Source of the DNA: an uncultured Bacteroidota bacterium
GTDB lineage: Bacteria; Bacteroidota; Bacteroidia; Bacteroidales; UBA12481
Direction of reading: 5' to 3'
NCBI GenBank assembly: GCA_903851365.1
Contig: CAINOB010000001.1
Coordinates: 1 to 64,000, forward strand
Length of the DNA stretch: 64,000 nucleotides
The translations under genes were made by a program, and so were the position numbers. Shown piece by piece: positions 34,358-42,175 of the stretch. Numbering within the stretch: the first letter of the stretch is position 1; each line of letters opens with the position of its first letter. The notes under the pieces are model-generated. The model was not told the DNA's origin. It made no database searches and worked only from the letters and a program-made list of their open reading frames with translations.

Positions 34358-35674
34358 ATGACCCCGCTCATAGAAGATCTTTTAAAACACCGAAGTACGT
34401 TGGCAGTTATCGGCCTGGGATATGTAGGTCTGCCACTGGTACTGGCATTTGGGAAAAAGATGTCCGTAATAGGTTACGATGTTAACAATGAGCGTGTTGC
34501 TACCCTCCGGAAAGGTCTTGATCCATCGGGAGAAAGTGCTCCGGAAAAATTTAAGGGCATATCTGCTGATTTCACTACCCTGCCCGATGTACTCAAATCA
34601 GCCCGGGTTTTCATCATAGCCGTGCCAACACCGGTCGACGATCATAATGTTCCTAAGCTCGATGCGCTTCGTTCAGCGACCGAAACTGTTGGGCACGCCC
34701 TGAAAAAAGGCGATCTGGTAATCTATGAATCAACGGTTTATCCCGGATGCACCGAGGAAGAGTGCATCCCCATCCTGGAACAGGCATCGGGATTAAAATA
34801 TATCAGCGATTTTAAGTGCGGGTTCAGTCCGGAGAGGATCAACCCGGGCGATCAGGTGCATCAGCTGGAAAATACAGTGAAAGTTACCGCAGGATGCGAT
34901 GAGGATTCATCACGCACCATCGCTGCATTATATGGTCTGGTGGTCACGGCTGGCGTTTACCCGGTGTCAACCATCAAAGTGGCTGAAACTGCCAAGATCA
35001 TCGAAAATACCCAGCGCGATCTGAACATCGCCCTAATGAATGAGCTGTCTATTATTTGTAACAAGATGGGCGTCAATACATATGAAGCCATCGAAGCTGC
35101 AGGCAGCAAATGGAATTTCTTGAAATTCTCGCCTGGATTGGTCGGTGGACATTGCATCGGGGTCGATCCGTATTACCTAACCTATAAAGCGCAAAAACTG
35201 GGCTACCACCCGCATGTGATTCTCGCCGGTCGATACGTCAACGACTCGATGGGGTTCTATGTTGCCAAGCAAACTGTTAAGCGAATTCTTGCTAAGGGCC
35301 TCGATATCAGGCAATCTAAAATTCTGATTCTCGGATTTACCTTTAAAGAGGATATCTCGGATATACGCAACACCCGCGTGGCCGACCTGATCCGGGAGTT
35401 GCAATCGTACCAGGTTGCCGTCACCGTGGTGGATCCCCATGCCGATCCGGCTGAGGTAAAAAAGGAATACAATATTGATATCGATAAATCGTGGGATGCC
35501 AAGGCAGCACCACAGCATGAATTCGATGCAGTGATTATCGCGGTATCGCACAGGGAATACCTCGGTCTTACAGAAGCCGATTTTCAGAAGTGGCTCAGGC
35601 CCAACGGTCTGATCGTGGATGTTAAAGGGATTTACCGGGAAAAGGTGGGGAATTTAGATTACTTTTCGCTTTAA
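34358..35674 (+). CDS. UDP-N-acetyl-hexosamine 6-dehydrogenase (TviB/WbpO-like)
   Basis: A 438-residue nucleotide-sugar dehydrogenase that oxidises C6 of a UDP-HexNAc twice to the uronic acid with NAD. N-terminal Rossmann VIGLGYVGLPLVLAF, IIAVPTPVD, VIYESTVYPGCTEE, the family-specific GFSPERINPGDQVH, AETAKIIENTQRDLNIALMNE and the active-site region FSPGLVGGHCIGVDPYYLT with catalytic Cys are present, followed by the C-terminal domain ILGFTFKEDISDIRNT. The pattern is closest to Vi-antigen TviB / WbpO (UDP-GalNAcA or GlcNAcA). With the adjacent WbpB-like gene it probably acts in uronic-sugar synthesis for the surface polysaccharide. Confidence 0.88.
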   Translation: MTPLIEDLLKHRSTLAVIGLGYVGLPLVLAFGKKMSVIGYDVNNERVATLRKGLDPSGESAPEKFKGISADFTTLPDVLKSARVFIIAVPTPVDDHNVPKLDALRSATETVGHALKKGDLVIYESTVYPGCTEEECIPILEQASGLKYISDFKCGFSPERINPGDQVHQLENTVKVTAGCDEDSSRTIAALYGLVVTAGVYPVSTIKVAETAKIIENTQRDLNIALMNELSIICNKMGVNTYEAIEAAGSKWNFLKFSPGLVGGHCIGVDPYYLTYKAQKLGYHPHVILAGRYVNDSMGFYVAKQTVKRILAKGLDIRQSKILILGFTFKEDISDIRNTRVADLIRELQSYQVAVTVVDPHADPAEVKKEYNIDIDKSWDAKAAPQHEFDAVIIAVSHREYLGLTEADFQKWLRPNGLIVDVKGIYREKVGNLDYFSL

Positions 35675-35703
35675 AACCGGCTTGCGAAAATAATATTTGC
35701 AAA

Positions 35704-37464
35704 ATGAATCGATACCTCATCCTGTTGATTTCAATCATGATCGCTGGCGCGATGCAAGCGCAGGACTTGAGGCATTATGAGTATCTGAGGGAAAGCATGG
35801 GAGGTGAGGAGCAGCGGAGCCGAAAGGAGGCAGATACATTAAATCATGCATCGGTCCGCGACCTGTATTTTTTTACTCAGTTGCCGCCGACTTCACCGAC
35901 CTCCATCTCGAAGAATAAATGGGTTAACAAGCTATATGACAAGGTGTTTCAGGAAAATCTGGTCCTGATTAAGCGACCAGGCTACCTGATCACCGCTGAT
36001 CCGCTGTTCGATTGCGAGCTCGGCAGCGCAAGCAATAAGCCCAACAATACCTGGTTGAACGTTAGAGGGTTTCAGGTTTACGGGAAAATAGACCTGAAGT
36101 CGGGAGACGGAAAACAATCGGAACACGTGACGCGTAACACGGAAGAAATTCCTAGTGGAGGAGCCATTACTCCTCCATTTAGACCCTCGTTCGAGTTTTA
36201 TTCAAGCTATTATGAGTCACAGATCAGGCCGCCGCGGTTTTTGGATTCCCTGGCGAGCGTGTATGGCGGGATACCGGGTCAGGGCTCTGTTTTCGTGAAA
36301 AACGGGATTTATGAGCACAGTTATGCAACGGCCTGGGTACGATATAATGCCAATAAATATTTTACGTTTGAGGCTGGCACGGGAAAGAATTTTTTCGGAA
36401 ACGGATACCGGTCGATGCTGCTTTCAGATAATGCCCGCAATGCCCCCTATTTCCGAATCGATACCAAAATCTGGCGCATTCATTATACCAATCTGTGGTG
36501 CGAATATCAGGATAACAATTATTTCGATGGGCCCCTGGGATCCTATCAGAAAAAGTACGGAGCCTTCCATTATTTATCCTATTCCGTCACCAAGCGCCTG
36601 GAAGTGGCTTTCTTTGAGGGAATTATATGGCAAGGTCGCGATAGTCTGCATAACCGGGGATTCGAAGTAGCCTACCTGAATCCGGTAATCTTTCTCCGGC
36701 CAGTGGAATGGACGCTGGGTTCCCCCGACAATGCTGTGGCCGCTCTCAACCTCTCCTATCGCTTTTTCGACGACACTTATCTCTACGGCCAATTTCTGGC
36801 CGACGACTTTCCCTTGAATCACATCAAAGCCCACGACGGATACTGGGGCAATAAGTTTGCCGGTCAGATTGGTGCGAAAACGCTTATTAAGATTCGTGAC
36901 GCGATACACGTGACCCGTGACACGAAACCCCAAGAAACACCTTCTTCCGGGTCTCACGTTACGAGTTTCGAAACGCCGAATTTTACCCCCAGTGCCCTAT
37001 ATCTGCAAACCGAACTGAATTTTGCCCGTCCGTATACCTATTCGCACTGGTCGACAAAGGAAAATTACGGACATCTGGGCCAGCCTTTAGCGCATCCCCT
37101 GGGAGCCAACTTTGTGGAATGGGTCAATTTTGCCCGTCTCAACTGGAACCGGGTTACTTTGGAAGGCCGTTACAGCCTGCTGAAATTTGGCGCCAATTAT
37201 AACGGTCAGAACTGGGGCCAGGATATTTTTCTCTCCTATGACAACCACGTGAATGAGCTCGGCAATTATATCGGTCAGGGATTAGCCACCACCGTAACCT
37301 ACAAAACCATCACCGCCTCCTACCTGCTCAATCCGGCATCCCTGCTGAATATCTTCCTCTCCTTATCAGATCGTAATCAAGTCTCCGAGGCAGGCACCAA
37401 CCATAGTTTGTGGTTCACTTTCGGCGTTAGGAACTCGCTGAGAAATTTGTACTATGATTATTAG
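35704..37464 (+). CDS. RemB-like outer-membrane beta-barrel protein with in-frame repeats
   Basis: A 586-residue protein with signal peptide (MNRYLILLISIMIAGAMQAQ) and alternating aromatic/polar beta strands. AGTGKNFFGNGYRSMLLSDNARNAPYF and IWRIHYTNLWCEYQD resemble the Bacteroidota family that includes the gliding/capsule protein RemB and is related to Wzi capsule-assembly proteins. It is 29 bp after the UDP-sugar dehydrogenase, so probably co-transcribed. Two stretches are translated repeats: about residues 139-161 (HVTRNTEEIPSGGAITPPF, R3 plus a GGAGGAG hairpin) and about 398-423 (VTRDTKPQETPSSGSHVTS, R3). Both would fall in loops between strands. Confidence 0.7.
   Translation: MNRYLILLISIMIAGAMQAQDLRHYEYLRESMGGEEQRSRKEADTLNHASVRDLYFFTQLPPTSPTSISKNKWVNKLYDKVFQENLVLIKRPGYLITADPLFDCELGSASNKPNNTWLNVRGFQVYGKIDLKSGDGKQSEHVTRNTEEIPSGGAITPPFRPSFEFYSSYYESQIRPPRFLDSLASVYGGIPGQGSVFVKNGIYEHSYATAWVRYNANKYFTFEAGTGKNFFGNGYRSMLLSDNARNAPYFRIDTKIWRIHYTNLWCEYQDNNYFDGPLGSYQKKYGAFHYLSYSVTKRLEVAFFEGIIWQGRDSLHNRGFEVAYLNPVIFLRPVEWTLGSPDNAVAALNLSYRFFDDTYLYGQFLADDFPLNHIKAHDGYWGNKFAGQIGAKTLIKIRDAIHVTRDTKPQETPSSGSHVTSFETPNFTPSALYLQTELNFARPYTYSHWSTKENYGHLGQPLAHPLGANFVEWVNFARLNWNRVTLEGRYSLLKFGANYNGQNWGQDIFLSYDNHVNELGNYIGQGLATTVTYKTITASYLLNPASLLNIFLSLSDRNQVSEAGTNHSLWFTFGVRNSLRNLYYDY
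36120..36185. repeat. R3 plus GGAGGAG hairpin inside the RemB-like gene
   Basis: AACACGTGACGCGTAACACG is followed by TGGAGGAGCCATTACTCCTC. The second part resembles 45929-45975. In frame. Confidence 0.65.
36893..36972. repeat. R3 element inside the RemB-like gene
   Basis: CGTGACGCGATACACGTGAC and CCGTGACACGAAACCCC, then GTCTCACGTTACGAGTTTCG: inverted R3 units (GTGACxCGxxACACG / CACGTTACGAG) with in-frame coding sequence. Confidence 0.7.
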
Positions 37465-37482
37465 AACGCACACCTGATGAAT

Positions 37483-38008
37483 GCCGCGGTACGGGACGGG
37501 GTCCCGACTTTCGTCGGGATGACAAGGCTTCGAGGGACGAACAATGTTTGGTTAAGAAGTCAGAGGGATGAAGTCAGGTCTCGCCTATCAGGGTTGGCTT
37601 TATCAATTAAGCAATCTTTCCAAGCACGTCTCCATTCTTTCAGTTGTTTTTCTCTTGAAATAGCCTTATCGCAGTATTGAAAAAATTCATAATAAACCAA
37701 TTTGGTTAAGTTATATCTGGAACAATAGCCAGGATTCAATTTTTCGCGATGTTCAATTACCCTTCGCTTAAGATTATTTGTAATGCCAATATACAAGACC
37801 CGGTTATTTTCTGTGGCCATTATGTAAACATAAAACTGATAGATTTTCATTTATTCCTTTTTCAAGCATAGATGCATAAATGCACCCTAAAAGGAATTTT
37901 TCACTATTTTTTTTTGAAGCAGATGCTGTGCACCGCAATACTTCGTCACAATCAAAGCCTTGTTATCCCGACGAAAGTCGGGACCCCGTCCCTGACCACG
38001 AAAGTAAA
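37483..38008. mobile_element. Candidate GIY-YIG / R4 palindrome cassette
   Basis: Two R4 elements in opposite orientation lie at about 37483-37542 and 37950-38008. The core GGGACGGGGTCCCGACTTTC plus GTCGGGAT-ACAAGGCTT matches at 36 of 37 positions between them, closer than either is to any other copy in the window. They bracket a single gene for a GIY-YIG nuclease. No DDE, HUH or recombinase gene is present, so this is not a normal insertion sequence. The reading as a mobile cassette is inference. Confidence 0.5.
37560..37850 (-). CDS. GIY-YIG single-domain endonuclease
   Basis: A 96-residue stand-alone GIY-YIG domain (UPF0213/YhbQ-like). Catalytic features: YQFYVYIM (first motif), RVLYIGITNNLKRRVIEHRE (YIG motif with Tyr, Gly, downstream Arg and His), a conserved YYEFF and the metal-binding Glu in ISREKQLKEWRRAWK. 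Such proteins nick or cut DNA, but their physiological role is largely unknown. It is flanked on both sides by R4 palindromic elements in inverted orientation. It is not obviously co-transcribed with the NagB-PIG-L gene upstream on the same strand (168 bp away with an R4 between). Confidence 0.88.
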   Translation of the reverse strand: MKIYQFYVYIMATENNRVLYIGITNNLKRRVIEHREKLNPGYCSRYNLTKLVYYEFFQYCDKAISREKQLKEWRRAWKDCLIDKANPDRRDLTSSL

Positions 38009-38018
38009 ACAGAGCAAT

Positions 38019-40403
38019 TTACTCCGTCCTCCGCGCCAGCTCCGAAGCCTCTATTAAAAACTCGTCAACCGTGAGCTCCTTGTAAAAGATCAACCCATGC
38101 GTTGCCCGAACCAGCGGACTCTGGTTCTCGTAGAAATAATCCTTGCCAAGCAACAGCTGGATCTCCTTTAGCTGGTCCACCCAAACTTTCTGGGCCAGAT
38201 CGCAGAATGGCCCGTCAAACTCCGGACTTGGAAACGAAGCATCCACCTGGCTCAGATAACATTGCCTGAAACTATTTTTGAGGACTGCCAGACTGTTCAG
38301 CGATACCGGCAGGTAAACATTTGCCTCCGCCGGATGATACCGGTACCACACATTCCGATAGCCGATAATCCTCATGCCTTCCGTCTCTCGATCTTCTGTC
38401 TCTCGTCTCTCTTCGTCTCTCAGTCTTTTTAAAGCGGCCGCCGTCGCCTGTAACACCTTGTAATGTGTATCCGGACCGCTCCCCTCGGGATCCATGGTCA
38501 CACTGATGATATCCGGCTTAATCGACTTCAGCAGATCGAGAATAGGCTTAACATCGCGCTCCTCCTCCGGTTGTTCCGTGAAGATATCGCCCTTGTAAAA
38601 TCCAAGCCTCAGATGATGAACATCCTTTACCTGGATGCCCGAATGTGCCCATACCAGCTCCTCCTCAAATTCACGGATCATCCCCTTGAGCTGCTGTATT
38701 TCAGGCGGATTTTTCTCCCCGTCGTAACTGTGATGCATCAGTTTTATCACATCACCAATTGTTTTTTTAAGCTGATCAATATCTGATAATTGCCAGATCT
38801 TCACCATACAACGAACGATGCGGTGACTGAGTCCGCGGTATTTTCCCAATTCATCTCGTGCCGCCACTTTATTCAGATAATGACTCACATCCTTGTCCCA
38901 TTTAAACAGATATCCGCTGGTAAAAAAGTTGGGATAGCTGAGCATCTGCACCTCGCCCTTTTCAATCAGCTTCAATGTAAACTCCAAACGATCAATCAGA
39001 TATCGATTGCTTAAGGCAGTAAATCCTGATGTGGCAACGGCAAAATGCACGCTGTTTCCGGCCGAACGCAGCTGCCTGTTCACCAATGGCATCAGGCCCA
39101 GCATAATATCATCGTGATGCGGACCGGTGTGGAGGATGACTTTATTCTCATGACGTTGCAAGCCGCGGGCCAGACGGAGCTTGGCTTCTTCGATCACGGA
39201 AGGGATTCGAAGGAGAAGATCGGACTCAGAAGGTACCCACCCCCCGGCCCCCTCCCTTAAAAAGGGATGGGGAGTCTGCACTGAATTTTCCTCGGTGCCT
39301 CTTGCCCTTCCTTGTTTCAGGGAGGGGTTGGGGTGGGTACTTCCCAGGATTTTGTGCGCATAGATATTGTTCTCCTCGCAGTACTTCAGCACCGTCCGCA
39401 TACTCTTCCCGATCGTCCACTCTCCCGAATTAAAGTATCGTTCCTGCACATCCCTCAGCTGGCTGGCTGCACCTGCCGTAAGGTAGAATCGTGCATTGGG
39501 CAGTTTCTGCAGCACCGAACCCGGATATTGTACCGATGGTTCGTGTTCGATAGCCGCTTTGACAATCGGGGCCTTGGTTTCACCGGCAGCAAAAATGATC
39601 GCAACTGCATCGGGATTCATGGTGATAGTTCCCAAACCGATAGTAATCACGTGCCGTTTCCCGGATACTTCGATACCACCCAGATCGCCTGCTGCGGCCG
39701 CCTGAGTAGAATAATTAGTCGGGCTCAGACGGGTGGTTGAATGATGATCGCTCCCCTTGATATTAAATGCGATATGCCCATCGGGACCGATCCCGCCCAG
39801 AAAAAATCCGATGCCGCCCAGATCGCGGATCTGCTGCTCCCGGTCCATGCACCACGAGTCGATCATGAATATTGCCTTTTGCTGCATCTCTTCTAGATGG
39901 CTGGCCGGCTCACGATGTCTCAGCGTGAGGTCGATAGTGAGGTCGGGAAAAATTTGAGAGTAGTGGCAAGGTACCTCCCCATTTATAAAGGGGGGGTTGG
40001 GGGAGGTCAATGGAATCTCATCTGAGTTGATCAGCAAAGCCTTATCCAGATCTAGTACTAACTCTTTGATATAGTATTCTTTAACATAATGACAAAAGCT
40101 GTTATGCTGATTGGGATTGATCGGATAGAAATCATCCATCTGCACAAAGGTGAGGCCATGGAGCGAGGGTGCTCCCTTTTCCTGTAGCAGTTTTTTTGTC
40201 CAGCTGATAAAGTGCTCGGGCGTTTTGCCTGTTGGTAAAGAGATCACGCCATTCGGGTTTTCACTTACCCACTCCAGGAATCGCCGCGCAGTGAGCAGTC
40301 CTAGCTCGGGGAAATTGTCGACGACGATGTAGGGGATACGGCCGGTTTGGTTAAGATACCCTGAGCGAGCCAGGTATTCGGATTCAACTTTTGAGCTTTT
40401 CAT
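38019..40403 (-). CDS. NagB-like deaminase / PIG-L deacetylase fusion with three in-frame repeats
   Basis: A 794-residue bifunctional-looking protein. Residues about 20-345 form a glucosamine-6-phosphate deaminase/isomerase domain (SLPTGKTPEHF, FVQMDDFYPI with catalytic Asp, GGIGPDGHIAFN with His). Residues about 415-790 form a PIG-L/LmbE-type deacetylase domain with zinc motif TGPHHDDIMLG and later DPEGSGPDTHYKV. Bacteroidota have this fusion, about 660 residues as I recall; the extra length is largely three translated repeats: PLTSPNPPFINGEVP (R5), HPNPSLKQGRARG...PFLREGAGGWV (two R5), and DEERRETEDRETEG (R2). All catalytic residues are intact. Likely role: amino-sugar catabolism or recycling, supplying fructose-6-phosphate and interlinked with the amino-sugar polysaccharide genes around it. 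Confidence 0.85.
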   Translation of the reverse strand: MKSSKVESEYLARSGYLNQTGRIPYIVVDNFPELGLLTARRFLEWVSENPNGVISLPTGKTPEHFISWTKKLLQEKGAPSLHGLTFVQMDDFYPINPNQHNSFCHYVKEYYIKELVLDLDKALLINSDEIPLTSPNPPFINGEVPCHYSQIFPDLTIDLTLRHREPASHLEEMQQKAIFMIDSWCMDREQQIRDLGGIGFFLGGIGPDGHIAFNIKGSDHHSTTRLSPTNYSTQAAAAGDLGGIEVSGKRHVITIGLGTITMNPDAVAIIFAAGETKAPIVKAAIEHEPSVQYPGSVLQKLPNARFYLTAGAASQLRDVQERYFNSGEWTIGKSMRTVLKYCEENNIYAHKILGSTHPNPSLKQGRARGTEENSVQTPHPFLREGAGGWVPSESDLLLRIPSVIEEAKLRLARGLQRHENKVILHTGPHHDDIMLGLMPLVNRQLRSAGNSVHFAVATSGFTALSNRYLIDRLEFTLKLIEKGEVQMLSYPNFFTSGYLFKWDKDVSHYLNKVAARDELGKYRGLSHRIVRCMVKIWQLSDIDQLKKTIGDVIKLMHHSYDGEKNPPEIQQLKGMIREFEEELVWAHSGIQVKDVHHLRLGFYKGDIFTEQPEEERDVKPILDLLKSIKPDIISVTMDPEGSGPDTHYKVLQATAAALKRLRDEERRETEDRETEGMRIIGYRNVWYRYHPAEANVYLPVSLNSLAVLKNSFRQCYLSQVDASFPSPEFDGPFCDLAQKVWVDQLKEIQLLLGKDYFYENQSPLVRATHGLIFYKELTVDEFLIEASELARRTE
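38374..38428. repeat. R2 element inside the NagB-PIG-L gene
   Basis: CTTCCGTCTCTCGATCTTCT then GTCTCTCGTCTCTCTTCGTC: degenerate GACGAGAGACAGAAGATCG units on the coding strand, read as DEERRETEDRETEG in frame. Confidence 0.75.
39228..39345. repeat. Tandem R5 pair inside the NagB-PIG-L gene
   Basis: Two R5 hairpins, CCCCTCCCTTAAAAAGGGAT (about 39250) and TTCCTTGTTTCAGGGAGGGG (about 39305), in a shared GGTACCCACCCC / GGGGTGGGTACTTCC frame; the outer flanks are themselves complementary. The element lies in the linker between the two enzyme domains. Confidence 0.8.
39966..40013. repeat. R5 element inside the NagB domain
   Basis: GGTACCTCCCCATTTATAAA followed by GGGGGGGTTGGGGGAGGTC. In frame, read as PLTSPNPPFINGEVP. 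Confidence 0.8.
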
Positions 40404-40414
40404 GGCTTTTCTTT

Positions 40415-40452
40415 TTTCGTGACACGTAACGCGTGACGCGTGACAAGTGACG
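40415..40452. repeat. R3 element between NagB-PIG-L and AbiEii genes
   Basis: CGTGACACGTAACGCGTGAC followed by GCGTGACAAGTGACG. It fills the gap right up to the stop codon of the AbiEii gene. Confidence 0.7.
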
Positions 40453-41319
40453 CTATACGTACTTTATTCGTTTGGCAGCTTCGCGGAACAGATCTGGTGA
40501 CCAGCTATCGAGGCTTCGGAAATCATAGACAAACGGCCGGACCTCATCGCGTGCCGAATTAATATCAATCCCCTCAATTTTCGAAATCAGCATATCATTT
40601 AGTACTTCTTTCGTAAGATGATCGGGAGTATCGTAATTACCGGATTGCCTCATCCGTTGCTCAAGATGCGACAAATTCAACTCGGGGTGAAAGGAAGAGT
40701 ACCAGATAAAATCATACCAGTCGCGCCCCTTGATCCGGCTTTTCCAGTTCCGGAACAGCATGGCATGCATCTTTCCGGCAAAAAGATCAGGTAAGGTGTA
40801 TGTCCGGACCGGAAACTGCAGCGGGTTGAAAATATATTTCATCTCCGTATCAAATCCCGATGGCGGATCTGTATCAACCTCAATCTTGATTTTCAACGTT
40901 TTCTGACGGTCGATACCTGCCAACAAATCAACAGGCGTTTCAATAACCAGCAATTGCTGATAGGGATTGGTTTTTAAAAATGCCGATTTAACTTGCGAAT
41001 CTTTCGATTTTTCTCTGGCCTGAAAGCTCACCTGAAATCCGAATGCCTCCAACTCTTTTTGCAGATATTCTCCGAAATAAAGAAAATTAAAATCTTTTGA
41101 GGGTGCCAATAAGGAAAAATCCATATCCTCCGAAAACCTGCCTAACCCATGCAACAGCCTTAAAGAGGTATCACCGTAAAAGGCAGCCTTTTCAAAAAAC
41201 TTCGCACGCCACAAACCCAGCAAGGCAAGATTCTGCATGGCCTCCCTCAAAACAGAAACCATCCCCTCCCCTGATTTTGGCAGCGGATCAGGCAACAAGG
41301 TCCTTAATAGCGTATTCAT
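40453..41319 (-). CDS. AbiEii-type nucleotidyltransferase toxin
   Basis: A 288-residue nucleotidyltransferase of the AbiEii/AbiGii (DUF1814) family, the toxin of type IV toxin-antitoxin and abortive-infection modules, which in characterised members modifies tRNA. Motifs: AAFYGDTSLRLLHGL (GG/GxTxLR-type motif I), RFSEDMDFSLL (DxD, metal binding), KIKIEVDTDPP (third acidic motif) and KGRDWYDFIWY (motif IV). The start overlaps the AbiEi-like gene by four bases (ATGA type), so the pair is translationally coupled. The first 20 residues (LLPDPLPKSGEG) resemble a translated R5-like repeat rather than conserved protein. Confidence 0.85.
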   Translation of the reverse strand: MNTLLRTLLPDPLPKSGEGMVSVLREAMQNLALLGLWRAKFFEKAAFYGDTSLRLLHGLGRFSEDMDFSLLAPSKDFNFLYFGEYLQKELEAFGFQVSFQAREKSKDSQVKSAFLKTNPYQQLLVIETPVDLLAGIDRQKTLKIKIEVDTDPPSGFDTEMKYIFNPLQFPVRTYTLPDLFAGKMHAMLFRNWKSRIKGRDWYDFIWYSSFHPELNLSHLEQRMRQSGNYDTPDHLTKEVLNDMLISKIEGIDINSARDEVRPFVYDFRSLDSWSPDLFREAAKRIKYV

Positions 41320-41966
41320 ATCAGGTTATAAAAGGATTTTAGAAACTCTACCAGCCAGGAAATTTTCCGGGCGGCATAATTTTTCTCGAGGTCGACGAGA
41401 TCCGCCTTCTTGCATAGATCACCAAGTAACTTTTCATCGATACGTAAATCTTCAAAAATATAGTCAGGATAAGCCCCCCTGGAAGTGGGATTGAATCGTT
41501 TATCGGTCCAGACTTTATCAGCCAGCGCCTTAACCGGTTCACACATAATCCAGTTCCCCGCGGGCCTTTTAACAATAGTCGCCCCATAAGCCATTCTGAT
41601 GGGTGAAACCTGATGATAGCTGTACCTTCCAACCGGCGTATCAAACCTCCTCGATCGACCGGTTGAAATGGAGGTAATCTCGTATACCCTTTCAGGAATA
41701 AGCCCATACCATGAAAGAGCAAAATCCAGACTGATCAGCGAAGGGCCATAAATCAGGTTAGCCAGCATTTCTGTCGGAATAGGGCTGCGCCGATAAGCAT
41801 CTCCAAAAATATATAACCCTTTACGAATCCTGATTATTCTTCCCTCTTGCATTAGCGATGTGAGCAGATCACGGGGTTTCCGATAATCTGTCAGCGCCAA
41901 CATCAGTTGAGTGTAATCGAATACTTCCTGATCAATAACGTTTCGGACATGTTCAATCGAATTCAT
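41316..41966 (-). CDS. AbiEi-type antitoxin / transcriptional repressor
   Basis: A 216-residue partner of the AbiEii toxin. The N-terminal winged helix (residues about 15-60, DYTQLMLALTDYRKPRDLLTSL and IIRIRKGLYIFGD) is typical of AbiEi antitoxins; the rest (IYGPSLISLDFALSWYGLIPE, MCEPVKALADKV) matches the AbiEi C-terminal domain as found in Bacteroidota. It is first in the operon and overlaps the toxin by 4 bp. AbiEi proteins usually autoregulate by binding inverted repeats near the promoter: ACATGTTATGTCCGGAAATA and the TCCGGA region near 41965-41995 lie just upstream of its start and could be such a site. Confidence 0.82.
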   Translation of the reverse strand: MNSIEHVRNVIDQEVFDYTQLMLALTDYRKPRDLLTSLMQEGRIIRIRKGLYIFGDAYRRSPIPTEMLANLIYGPSLISLDFALSWYGLIPERVYEITSISTGRSRRFDTPVGRYSYHQVSPIRMAYGATIVKRPAGNWIMCEPVKALADKVWTDKRFNPTSRGAYPDYIFEDLRIDEKLLGDLCKKADLVDLEKNYAARKISWLVEFLKSFYNLI

Positions 41967-42037
41967 TTTTTACATGTTATGTCCGGAAATAATGGACATT
42001 GAATGCAAAAATAAAGAAAAATTATGACAAGAAACAA

Positions 42038-42175
42038 ATTTCGTGGTATGCGACGGGGTCCCGACTTTCGTCGGGATGACACTTCTATCGATGGTTCTTT
42101 CGTTTTTCGATCTTTCTTTTGTAAATCGATCTTCGTCTTCTGTCTTCTGTCTATTGTCTTTCTTTCGTTCTCGGT
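42038..42175. repeat. R4 element followed by an R2 tract
   Basis: R4 copy at 42038-42098 (TTTCGTGGTATGCGACGGGG, TCCCGACTTTCGTCGGGATG, ACACTTCTATCGATGG). Then pyrimidine-rich R2-like sequence (TCTTCGTCTTCTGTCTTCTG) up to the stop of the next gene. No gene is in 41967-42175. Confidence 0.8.

Noticed and set aside
37483-38008. Conventional insertion sequence
   Set aside because: No DDE, HUH or serine/tyrosine recombinase frame, and I see no target-site duplication; described instead as a GIY-YIG/R4 cassette of uncertain mobility.
37872-38074. Two short plus-strand frames between the GIY-YIG and NagB-PIG-L genes
   Set aside because: They run through an R4 copy and the antisense of the NagB-PIG-L 3' end.
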